Shown: piece by piece, positions 1 to 6,021 of the stretch
Numbering within the stretch: position 1 is the stretch's first letter
How the letters are laid out: every line of letters starts with the position of its first letter
Source: Planctomycetota bacterium
Lineage (GTDB): Bacteria > Planctomycetota > Phycisphaerae > Sedimentisphaerales > Anaerobacaceae
Assembly: GCA_023135255.1 (NCBI GenBank)
Contig: JAGLTN010000423.1
Location: 1 to 6,048, forward strand
Direction: 5' to 3'
DNA length: 6,048 nucleotides
Notes under the pieces: model-generated
Databases searched by the model: none
Told to the model about the DNA's origin: nothing
Seen by the model: the letters and a program-made list of their open reading frames with translations, nothing else
Position numbers and translations under genes: made by a program

Positions 1-844
1 TTATCCAGACATTACCGCCGATTACCGCATCTTTGCCTATAACAATATTACCAAGTATCGTAGCCTCTGCATAAATAGTGACATTATCACATATCGTCGG
101 GTGCCTCTTACCGCCTTTTATAATATTGCCTCGTTCATCCTTGGGAAAACTAAGCGCCCCCAAAGTTGCGCCCTGATACATCTTAACATTATCACCAATA
201 ACCGTAGTCTCACCTATCACAACACCCGTGCCGTGGTCTATAAAGAAATTCTTACCGATCCTCGCACCCGGATGAATATCGATACCCGTTCTGGCATGTG
301 CGCATTCAGACATTATCCTCGGCAACAAAGGTACATCTTTAAGATAAAGCTCATAAGCAATTCGATGCGTTGCTATAGCGATAATACAAGGATAACTGAT
401 TACCACTTCCTCGTAACTCTTAACCGCGGGATCGCCGTCATAAGCAGCTTTAACATCGCCCTTGAGCATCTGGCGTATATATCCGAGCCTTTCCAGCAAA
501 TGCACCGTGACATCATCTGCCATCTTGACGCAATCACAACCCGGACAATCCTTCATCCTGCATTGATGTCTGTTGGCTTTTTCTATCTGACGAGCCAGCC
601 TGTTGTAAACCGTATGGATAAGATCACCAACTATAAAATTCACATTAGATTTGGTAACCTCTTTTTTCCCCGTGTAACCGGGAAACAAAAGCTCCATCAG
701 CAAATCGAGTATCTCAACTATCTCATCACGTACCGGCAGATTCGTGGCATCAATAAAATTGATCCCCGAATCCCCCTGGTAAGTCTCGACAACCCCGCCT
801 ACCAGGTCATTAATCTTCTCATTTGTCAAATTATGCTCTGACAT
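1..844 (-). CDS. cysE: Serine O-acetyltransferase, 3' end cut off by the window edge
   Basis: This enzyme transfers acetyl from acetyl-CoA to L-serine, giving O-acetylserine, the first committed step of cysteine synthesis in the cytosol. The first 281 residues are visible. An N-terminal helical SATase_N-like region spans about 1-185 and is followed by a left-handed beta-helix of hexapeptide repeats from about 188. Aligning with E. coli CysE, DIHP at 189-192 supplies the catalytic Asp (D189), IDHGTG at 202-207 the catalytic His (H204), and KRHP at 246-249 the second His (H248). The reading stops in the GNVWI stretch, so probably the last 25-40 residues are missing, including the tail that binds CysK in other bacteria. 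ATG at 844 is the only plausible start, because an in-frame TGA lies 15 bases upstream; its ribosome site is weak. The start lies 33 bases after the cysK stop, so co-transcription is likely. Oddity: four cysteines at 95, 100, 103 and 105 in the helical domain. Confidence 0.94.
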   Translation of the reverse strand, partial: MSEHNLTNEKINDLVGGVVETYQGDSGINFIDATNLPVRDEIVEILDLLMELLFPGYTGKKEVTKSNVNFIVGDLIHTVYNRLARQIEKANRHQCRMKDCPGCDCVKMADDVTVHLLERLGYIRQMLKGDVKAAYDGDPAVKSYEEVVISYPCIIAIATHRIAYELYLKDVPLLPRIMSECAHARTGIDIHPGARIGKNFFIDHGTGVVIGETTVIGDNVKMYQGATLGALSFPKDERGNIIKGGKRHPTICDNVTIYAEATILGNIVIGKDAVIGGNVWI

Positions 845-877
845 CTGTATCCACTTTCAATTTAGTCTCAAAAAACA

Positions 878-1804
878 TCAATAACCCTCATACATCTCCG
901 TCGAAATATACCTCTCACCTGTATCACAGCCAAACGTAACTATCGTCTTGCCCTTGTTCTCAGGCCTTTTGGAAACCTCAATTGCCGCCCACACATTAGC
1001 ACCGGAACTGATACCAACTAAAATACCTTCCCTGCACGCCATATCACGAGCGGTATTTATCGCATTATCATTACTGACTTTGATAATCTCATCGATTATT
1101 TCACAATCAAGGTTATCAGGCACAAAACCAGCGCCGATGCCCTGTATTTTATGCGGACCAGCTACACCGCCCGACAAAATAGCGGAACTCTCAGGCTCAA
1201 CAGCCACAACCTTCAAATCTTTGTTCTTGCCTTTCAATGTCTGACCGCAACCGGTCAACGTTCCGCCGGTTCCTACACCTGCGACAAGAATATCCACCTC
1301 TCCGTCGCTGTCGATCCATATCTCCTCTGCCGTAACTTCCCTGTGCACTTTAGGATTAGCGGGGTTCTTAAACTGTTGAGGCATAAAAGTGTTCTCATAT
1401 TGTTCCATGATCTCTTCCGCCTTTTTCACTGCCCCAGCCATACCACCTGCAGCTTCGGTCAATATTATTTCAGCACCGAACATCTTCAGTATCTTACGTC
1501 TTTCAATACTCATCGATTCAGGCATCGTCAAAATAAGTTTATACCCTCTCTGGGCACACACAAACGCCAAACCAATTCCCGTATTGCCGCTTGTAGGCTC
1601 AATTATTACAGTATCAGAATTTATCAGGCCCCTCTTCTCGCCATCTTTTATCATCGAAACCGCAATCCTGTCCTTAACACTGCCGCAGGGATTAAAACTC
1701 TCAAGCTTGATAAGAATAGTAGCGTCTTCACTGCCAAGTTTGTTGATTCTGACCAAAGGCGTATAACCAACCGTTGCCGTTATGTCCTCAAATATCGCAC
1801 TCAT
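878..1804 (-). CDS. cysK: Cysteine synthase A (O-acetylserine sulfhydrylase)
   Basis: This PLP enzyme replaces the acetyl group of O-acetylserine with sulfide to give L-cysteine, the step after the acetyltransferase encoded downstream. All family landmarks are present in 308 residues, the normal length: SVKDR at 42-46 with Schiff-base Lys44; the substrate loop TSGNTG at 71-76; the PLP phosphate loop GVGTGGT at 176-182; GISSGA at 264-269 with the serine that contacts the PLP ring nitrogen; and CDTGERY near the C-terminus (293-299). The short C-terminus ending EGY fits CysK rather than the longer cystathionine beta-synthase. CysM is a weaker alternative, and sequence alone does not exclude use of thiosulfate. 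Only ATG 1804 works as a start, because an in-frame TAA lies one codon upstream. A GAAAG ribosome site (1813-1817) overlaps the stop codon of the regulator, 12 bases away, which argues strongly for one operon and perhaps for translational coupling. Confidence 0.97.
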   Translation of the reverse strand: MSAIFEDITATVGYTPLVRINKLGSEDATILIKLESFNPCGSVKDRIAVSMIKDGEKRGLINSDTVIIEPTSGNTGIGLAFVCAQRGYKLILTMPESMSIERRKILKMFGAEIILTEAAGGMAGAVKKAEEIMEQYENTFMPQQFKNPANPKVHREVTAEEIWIDSDGEVDILVAGVGTGGTLTGCGQTLKGKNKDLKVVAVEPESSAILSGGVAGPHKIQGIGAGFVPDNLDCEIIDEIIKVSNDNAINTARDMACREGILVGISSGANVWAAIEVSKRPENKGKTIVTFGCDTGERYISTEMYEGY

Positions 1805-1816
1805 ACTTTAAACTTT

Positions 1817-2251
1817 CTATATTTGATAACTCGTCTTGCCTCGTGAATTCAACCTGTCAACCATATCCTGCAATGTCACTGAACCCAATATAAAATCTAC
1901 CGCTCGCTGAACTTCTGCCCAGATATCCCTTGTAACACAATCGCAGCTTCGGCTGCAAACCTTAGCATCCCTGACGCAATCTGTGGTCACAACATCACCT
2001 TCGAGCACAGCAAAAATCTCGTTAAGACGAATCTTATCAGGACTCTTAGCAAGCACATAACCGCCCTTTGCGCCCCTTATACTATGCACAAAACCACTTG
2101 ACTTCAACACCGAAATCAATTGCTCAAGATATTTCACCGATATCGCCTGGCGACTGGCAATCACCTTTAACTGCAAAGGTCCGTCACCAAACCCAACCGC
2201 CAATTCCAACATTGCCCTTATTCCATACCGCGTCTTCGTCGAAAGCTTCAA
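1817..2251 (-). CDS. Rrf2-family transcriptional regulator of the cysteine operon
   Basis: This is a DNA-binding protein of the IscR/CymR/NsrR group, 144 residues. The N-terminal winged helix-turn-helix runs from KLSTKTRYG (2-10) through the recognition-helix region SVKYLEQLISVLK (38-50) to the wing SIRGAKGGY (57-65). The C-terminal half carries Cys92, Cys99, Cys103 and Cys105 before a DIW motif. In IscR three cysteines and His107 hold a [2Fe-2S] cluster. Here Cys92, Cys99 and Cys105 align plausibly, while the His position is Arg108. Cys103 is extra and could be a ligand or redox thiol. B. subtilis CymR, which controls cysteine genes with CysK as partner, lacks these cysteines, so this protein has CymR-like context with IscR-like chemistry. 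The start is TTG: it gives the family N-terminus and lies 8 bases after AGGAG, while the next in-frame ATG is codon 14, inside the DNA-binding domain. Regulation of its own operon is inferred from position. Confidence 0.93.
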   Translation of the reverse strand: MKLSTKTRYGIRAMLELAVGFGDGPLQLKVIASRQAISVKYLEQLISVLKSSGFVHSIRGAKGGYVLAKSPDKIRLNEIFAVLEGDVVTTDCVRDAKVCSRSCDCVTRDIWAEVQRAVDFILGSVTLQDMVDRLNSRGKTSYQI

Positions 2252-2259
2252 TTTTAATT

Positions 2260-2264
2260 CTCCT
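2260..2264 (-). promoter_or_regulatory. Shine-Dalgarno site that fixes the TTG start of the Rrf2 gene
   Basis: On the minus strand AGGAG is followed by eight bases and then TTG. The site decides in favour of the non-ATG start at 2251, because no competing start with good spacing is near. Confidence 0.8.
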
Positions 2265-2289
2265 ATTATTCCTACTAAGTTAGCGGTAT

Positions 2290-2319
2290 ATTATACGAAT
2301 CGATTTCGATTTTGCTATA
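2290..2319 (-). promoter_or_regulatory. Candidate promoter of the rrf2-cysK-cysE operon
   Basis: A perfect TATAAT lies at 2295-2290 on the minus strand, about 40 bases before the TTG start. No good -35 is present: the hexamer at 18-base spacing (2319-2314) reads TATAGC. A weak -35 with a good -10 fits a promoter whose activity depends on a regulator, but that is inference. Confidence 0.45.
2299..2310. promoter_or_regulatory. Small inverted repeat, possible Rrf2 operator
   Basis: The arms ATCGA and TCGAT are separated by TT and lie in the spacer just upstream of the TATAAT of the cysteine operon. A dimeric regulator bound here would block polymerase, so autoregulation by the adjacent Rrf2 protein is a natural guess. 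The repeat is short and resembles neither the CymR nor the IscR consensus as I remember them, so confidence is limited. Confidence 0.3.
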
Positions 2320-2359
2320 AAAAAAATACAAAAAAAAAATACAAAAAAAAAGCAAAAAA
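2319..2359. repeat. Four long A-tracts in the divergent intergenic region
   Basis: Read on the plus strand the pattern is A8-TAC-A10-TAC-A9-GC-A6, so 41 bases contain only eight that are not A. The interruptions recur every 12-13 bases. Such poly(dA:dT) is stiff and can be bent, and on the minus strand it lies directly upstream of the -35 region of the cysteine operon, where A/T-rich UP elements act. It could equally be slipped-strand low-complexity DNA. Confidence 0.75.
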
Positions 2360-2424
2360 CCATCTTTTCTGGTTAATTTGAGGGCTTATATTTATTGTAA
2401 ATAGAAACAACATGGCAATTATAC

Positions 2425-2453
2425 TTGACAAATGCCTGAGAGCAACTTACGAT
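2425..2453 (+). promoter_or_regulatory. Sigma70-type promoter for the glycosyltransferase gene
   Basis: A perfect TTGACA at 2425-2430, a 17-base spacer, and TACGAT at 2448-2453 (four of six matches to TATAAT). Transcription would start near 2460, leaving a leader of about 58 bases before the ATG at 2518. The leader shows no recognisable riboswitch. The hexamer type also argues against Bacteroidota, which use a different consensus. Confidence 0.65.
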
Positions 2454-2517
2454 AATTATTGATGCTTTTAGTATCTCGCAACAAGATGGCTATTTAAAAC
2501 AGGGAAACGGTGCAGGA

Positions 2518-4869
2518 ATGACGAAAGTTTTGAAAAAGAGAGTTGCTTTTATTTCTTCGTTTCAGCCGAGGAAGTGCGGCATAGCTACATTCACTTCTGA
2601 CCTGATTGAAAATACCTCTGCCGCTTCCAAAGGTAATTTTGAACCGCTTGTCGTGGCGATGAAAAATTCAAGTGATGTCAATAAATACGATAAACCTGTA
2701 AAATTCGAAATCAGAAAAGATGTCAGAAAAGACTATATCTGTGCAGCTGACTATATAAATTTCAGTCATGTAGATATGGTTTCTGTACAGCACGAGTTCG
2801 GGCTTTTCGGCGGAGAGGCAGGTTCATATCTGACATTTCTGCTTAAACGGTTGAAAGTGCCGGTAATCACAACTCTGCATACCGTGCTCGATGACCCCGA
2901 TGCCGATTATCGCAAATCTATGATGGAGCTATGCGATGGATCTCAATATATGATAACCATGAATGAGCGCGGCGTGGATATGCTTAAAAATATCTATGGC
3001 GTACCTGAAAGTAAAATAAAACTGATTGCCCATGGTATCCCGGAGTTGCCTTTTGTCGATAACAATTACTATAAGCACAAATTCAAGATCGAAGGCCGAC
3101 GTACAATTTTAACTTTCGGACTGCTGAGTAAAAATAAAGGTATCGAAGTAATGCTCAAAGCTATGCCGGAGATCATCGCTAATGAACCTTCGGCAATATA
3201 TGTAATACTCGGAATGACACACCCTTCGGTTTTGAAACATGACGGAGAATCTTACCGTTTCTCTCTGCAAAGACTTGTAAAGGAACTTGATCTTCAGGAA
3301 CATGTTATTTTTCATAACAGATTCGTAAGCGATGACGAACTAAACAATTTTCTCTGCGCGGCTGATGTATATGTCACTCCATATCTGAACAGAGAACAGC
3401 TCACAAGCGGAACATTGTCATTTGCTGTAGGTACCGGAAAAGCAGTCGTATCAACCCCCTACTGGGCAGCACAGGAGTTGCTGGCAAATGGACGTGGAAG
3501 GCTGGTAGACTTTGGAAATCATAAGCAAATGGCAAAAGCTGTTTCAGATATATTCAAAGACAACTCGCTTTTCTATTCGCTTAGAAGAAAAGCCTACGAT
3601 TACGGCAGGTCAAGGACCTGGCCCAAGATAGGACAGCAATACTGGAAATTGTTCCGCAGCAGTGAGGTAACTTCTTCTTTAAGCTATGATAAAGAAAAGA
3701 CACCTATCATTACAAACGTAGAGCTGCCCGAACCATCTTTGGCGCATATTAAAAACCTTACCGACCAGACCGGTATGCTCCAGCATGCAAAATATGTCAT
3801 TGTGAACCGAGATCACGGCTATTGCACCGATGATAACGCAAGAGCTGTTATCGCAATGATAAAATACTATAACCAGTTCCATGAGTCAGAAGCTAAAACC
3901 CTTTTGGATATATACCTGGCATTTGTCATGTATGCACAAAATAAAGATGGAACAGTAAGAAACTTTATGAATTATGACAGAACCTGGGTAAAAATGGAAC
4001 CGATAAATGATGCGCTTGGAAGAGTGCTGTGGTCTCTCGGAGCTATCATGGTGAAACCTCCTTCCTCAAAATACCTGTCGATAGTCAAAGACTTATTCGA
4101 TAAATCGGTAAAGCACGTCAACGACCAGTATCCCAGGGGAAAGGCATATTCGGTCATCGGAATGTGCGATTACCTCAAACAATTCCCCGGAGCAAGTGAT
4201 ATAAAAAGACAGCTTGAAACAGCAGCTGACAACCTTGTCGAGCTTTTCGAGAATAACCAGAAACCCGACTGGCAATGGTTTGAAGATCAGCTCACTTATG
4301 ATAATTCGGTTTTGCCTCACGCGTTATTCGTAGCAGGCTATGCATTTGCTAATAAAAAATATCTCGACATTGCGACAAAGGCTTCTGATTTTCTTATCGA
4401 AACAACTTTTAACAAAACTCACTTTACATTTATAGGCTGTAAAGGTTGGTACAAGGCCGGACACGACAAGGCTTCTTTTGACCAGCAGCCCATAGAAGCG
4501 GCAAGCACGGTTATGATGCTCAATGCCGCCTACAACGCCACTAACAATTCAAGATATCTTACTTTACAAAGAAAAGCTTTCGACTGGTTCATTGGCGAAA
4601 ACGATCTGCAGACACCTGTTTACGATTTCAAAACTAAAGGATGTTATGACGGACTTACTGCCGGCGGAGTGAACCTCAATCAGGGAGCGGAAAGCACTAT
4701 AAGCTTTATGTTGGCTTTGCTGACCATACTTGAAAGTTTTTTAATCGCTGATAAAATAAGTGAAGTCGGCATACCTAATTTAATAGCCCTCAAAAGTCAC
4801 CCTAAAGCCAAGATCAAAGAAGTTGCTAAAAAAAACGATTCTATAGAAAAAATTGAGAATTTGCTCTGA
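2518..4869 (+). CDS. GT4-type glycosyltransferase fused to an alpha/alpha-toroid domain
   Basis: A 783-residue two-domain protein, probably cytosolic: no signal peptide or membrane segment is seen. Residues 1-385 look like a GT-B-fold family GT4 transferase: glycine-containing N-terminal loop FQPRKCGIATF (15-25), QHEFGLFGG (91-99), TLHT (119-122), HG at 172-173, and a donor-binding GLLSKNKG stretch (201-208). In the acceptor/donor region EQLTSGTLSFAVGTGKAVVS (293-312) the usual E-x7-E becomes E293-x7-S301. Residues about 406-745 resemble six-hairpin (alpha/alpha) glycosidase folds, with CTDDNARAV (436-444), WQWFEDQLTYDNS (586-598), FDQQPIEAA (654-662) and GGVNLNQGAEST (716-727). A lysine-rich tail follows. 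From memory, related fusions often sit beside GH130 mannoside phosphorylases and other GT4 genes; none is here, so the sugar is unknown. The start follows AGGGA (2501-2505) at a rather long 12 bases, with no better in-frame start. The gene appears monocistronic. Confidence 0.88.
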   Translation: MTKVLKKRVAFISSFQPRKCGIATFTSDLIENTSAASKGNFEPLVVAMKNSSDVNKYDKPVKFEIRKDVRKDYICAADYINFSHVDMVSVQHEFGLFGGEAGSYLTFLLKRLKVPVITTLHTVLDDPDADYRKSMMELCDGSQYMITMNERGVDMLKNIYGVPESKIKLIAHGIPELPFVDNNYYKHKFKIEGRRTILTFGLLSKNKGIEVMLKAMPEIIANEPSAIYVILGMTHPSVLKHDGESYRFSLQRLVKELDLQEHVIFHNRFVSDDELNNFLCAADVYVTPYLNREQLTSGTLSFAVGTGKAVVSTPYWAAQELLANGRGRLVDFGNHKQMAKAVSDIFKDNSLFYSLRRKAYDYGRSRTWPKIGQQYWKLFRSSEVTSSLSYDKEKTPIITNVELPEPSLAHIKNLTDQTGMLQHAKYVIVNRDHGYCTDDNARAVIAMIKYYNQFHESEAKTLLDIYLAFVMYAQNKDGTVRNFMNYDRTWVKMEPINDALGRVLWSLGAIMVKPPSSKYLSIVKDLFDKSVKHVNDQYPRGKAYSVIGMCDYLKQFPGASDIKRQLETAADNLVELFENNQKPDWQWFEDQLTYDNSVLPHALFVAGYAFANKKYLDIATKASDFLIETTFNKTHFTFIGCKGWYKAGHDKASFDQQPIEAASTVMMLNAAYNATNNSRYLTLQRKAFDWFIGENDLQTPVYDFKTKGCYDGLTAGGVNLNQGAESTISFMLALLTILESFLIADKISEVGIPNLIALKSHPKAKIKEVAKKNDSIEKIENLL

Positions 4870-5021
4870 CTTCAGTTTCTCTGTTGTTTTCACACAAGCC
4901 GCCCAGGATAAAATAGTTAAATGTTGGCATACCTGTGCAAATCTTTTATAATCCGAATTATTACTATAAGATTAACGTTAAATATTTTTTTTAAACCTAT
5001 TTAATTTCAGGCCTACAGATT
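4870..5021. other. Intergenic region before the exonuclease gene, with a palindrome in the leader
   Basis: These 152 bases hold the promoter described separately, then a perfect ten-base palindrome TTAACGTTAA at 4972-4981, about 13 bases after the predicted transcription start, then a T8 run (4984-4991 approximately). No intrinsic terminator of the glycosyltransferase gene was found: TTGT/ACAA arms near 4883-4896 are too short and have no T-tail. Confidence 0.5.
4924..4952 (+). promoter_or_regulatory. Strong sigma70-type promoter for the exodeoxyribonuclease gene
   Basis: TTGGCA at 4924-4929 (five of six matches), a 17-base spacer, and a perfect TATAAT at 4947-4952. The expected start is near 4959, giving a leader of about 60 bases. 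This makes the downstream gene a separate transcription unit from the glycosyltransferase. Confidence 0.7.
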
Positions 5022-5798
5022 ATGAAAATAGCAAGCTTCAACGTTAATTCGCTGCGTGCAAGAGTGCCTATAGTACTTAGCTGGCTCGAAAAGAATCAGC
5101 CTGACATCCTTTGCTTGCAGGAGACAAAAGCACAGGATATCGACTTTCCCCTTGCTGACTTCGAAGAAACCGATTATCAGTGTGTCTTCAAAGGACAGAA
5201 ATCATATAACGGCGTTGCAATTTTCAGCAAGCACGATATTACAGACGCTATGTTCGGATTCAATGAAGAACCGAGGGAGCAGTCTCGACTTATCTGTGCT
5301 CAGATAAAAGGCATATACATAGTAAACACCTACATTCCGCAAGGTCAAAGTTTAGAATCGGAAAAATATCAATATAAGCTTGAATGGTTTCGAAGGCTGA
5401 AAAAATATTTTTCTGAAAATTTCAGGCCGAAAGACCCTGTTATCTGGGTTGGGGATTTTAATATAGCACCTACGCCGATAGATGTTTTTAATCCCGAAGC
5501 CAGGGAAGAGCATGTTTGCTATCACATAGCCGGACGAAATGCAATGGAAGATGTTGTCAGCTGGGGTTTTACGGATATATTCAGAAAGCACTGCCCGGAG
5601 CCGGGGCAATATACATTCTGGGATTACCGCTCGAAAGTTTCTTTTCGCCAAAACCTGGGCTGGCGTCTGGACCATATAATGGCAACTGAATCTGTCGCAA
5701 AAAAGAGCGTCGCAAGCTATATCGACAAAGACCCCAGAACAATGCCCAGACCAAGCGACCATACACCTATTATCGCGGAATTTGACATATATCCTTAA
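5022..5798 (+). CDS. xthA: Exodeoxyribonuclease III / AP endonuclease
   Basis: This base-excision-repair nuclease cuts 5' to abasic sites and removes 3' blocking groups, and in E. coli is also a 3'-5' exonuclease. At 258 residues it is close to E. coli ExoIII (268) and spans one endonuclease/exonuclease/phosphatase domain. Catalytic positions are all present: Asn7 in FNVNSL, Glu34 in LQETKA, Tyr104 in NTYIPQGQ, Asp145 and Asn147 in VGDFNIAPT, Asp217 in WRLDHIM, and the Asp246-His247 pair in SDHTPI. The substrate loop YTFWDYRS...FRQNLGWRLD (197-217) is typical of the ExoIII branch. The ribosome site is weak (AGG at 5009-5011), but the N-terminus matches the family exactly. It has its own promoter and no obvious partner genes. 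The last codons and the TAA lie inside a repeat copy shared with the window's right end. Confidence 0.96.
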   Translation: MKIASFNVNSLRARVPIVLSWLEKNQPDILCLQETKAQDIDFPLADFEETDYQCVFKGQKSYNGVAIFSKHDITDAMFGFNEEPREQSRLICAQIKGIYIVNTYIPQGQSLESEKYQYKLEWFRRLKKYFSENFRPKDPVIWVGDFNIAPTPIDVFNPEAREEHVCYHIAGRNAMEDVVSWGFTDIFRKHCPEPGQYTFWDYRSKVSFRQNLGWRLDHIMATESVAKKSVASYIDKDPRTMPRPSDHTPIIAEFDIYP

Positions 5799-5823
5799 GG
5801 GTAGTAAGTGCCTGCGGATAAAC
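5788..5823 (+). repeat. Imperfect direct repeat, copy A, overlapping the exonuclease stop codon
   Basis: This 36-base stretch matches 6013-6048 at 28 of 36 positions without gaps. The best-kept core is GGGTAGTAA (5799-5807) and then GCG at 5814-5816 and ATAAA at 5818-5822. The first 11 bases are the end of the exonuclease gene including its TAA. No T-run follows, so it does not look like a simple terminator. Function unknown. Confidence 0.6.
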
Positions 5824-5841
5824 AGTAAAATGCTCTAAAAG

Positions 5842-5912
5842 CTGGCCTGCAGGGATTCGAACCCCAACTAAGTGATCCAGAGACACTCGTGCTACCATTA
5901 CACTACAGGCCA
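5842..5912 (-). tRNA. tRNA-Gln (anticodon CUG)
   Basis: A complete 71-base cloverleaf folds on the minus strand. The acceptor arms TGGCCTG and CAGGCCA pair over seven bases with discriminator G; the D arm is GTGT/GCAC with loop AATGGTA; the anticodon loop is CTCTGGA with anticodon CTG at 5880-5878, preceded by the invariant T33; the variable loop has four bases; the T arm is TGGGG/CCCTG around TTCGAAT. The anticodon stem AGTGT/TCACT has a T-T mismatch at its loop end (31:39). CCA is not encoded, because CTTTT follows the discriminator, so a CCA-adding enzyme is needed. It reads CAG codons; another tRNA-Gln(UUG) must exist elsewhere for CAA. The gene converges on the exonuclease gene. Confidence 0.96.
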
Positions 5913-5957
5913 GTAATACGAACCAAGAAGTCCGCTCTGGATAGAAACAAAGGTCAT

Positions 5958-5986
5958 AATTTAATATTGTAGGTGATTATTTGCAA
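5958..5986 (-). promoter_or_regulatory. Possible tRNA-Gln promoter
   Basis: On the minus strand TTGCAA (5986-5981), a 17-base spacer, and TAAATT (5963-5958) each match the consensus at four of six positions, which would give a leader of about 40 bases. TACAAT at 5971-5966 is an alternative -10 without a good -35. The choice between them is uncertain. Confidence 0.3.
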
Positions 5987-6021
5987 GGGTATTTTTTTTG
6001 TTTACGTAAAAATATACCCTT
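5985..6021. repeat. Stem-loop upstream of the tRNA gene
   Basis: Perfect eight-base arms AAGGGTAT (5985-5992) and ATACCCTT (6014-6021) continue, after one T-T mismatch, into five T-A pairs, closing on a nine-base loop. No T-run follows on either strand outside the stem, which argues against an ordinary intrinsic terminator. The right arm is also part of repeat copy B. Confidence 0.6.

Noticed and set aside
101..841. A 246-codon open frame on the plus strand
   Set aside because: It lies opposite the serine acetyltransferase, whose minus-strand frame matches a well-known family throughout. The plus-strand product has no recognisable motif or ribosome site.
1151..1846. Plus-strand open frames of up to 231 codons opposite cysK
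   Set aside because: They are antisense to a full-length, motif-complete cysteine synthase and look like random basic, low-complexity protein.
2354..2374. Hairpin AACCA/TGGTT followed on the minus strand by a T-run, resembling an intrinsic terminator
   Set aside because: The stem has only five pairs, and no minus-strand gene lies upstream of it to terminate. The T-run is explained by the A-tract element.
2454..2517. Riboswitch or T-box in the glycosyltransferase leader
   Set aside because: The leader is about 60 bases, AT-rich, and shows no stable stem or conserved aptamer core that I recognise.
5352..5762. A 136-codon minus-strand open frame
   Set aside because: It is antisense to the exonuclease gene, which keeps every catalytic residue; no promoter or ribosome site supports the opposite frame.
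5799..5841. Terminator between the convergent exonuclease and tRNA genes
   Set aside because: Only three-base arms (GCT/AGC near 5831-5843) can pair and there is no proper T-tail on either strand.
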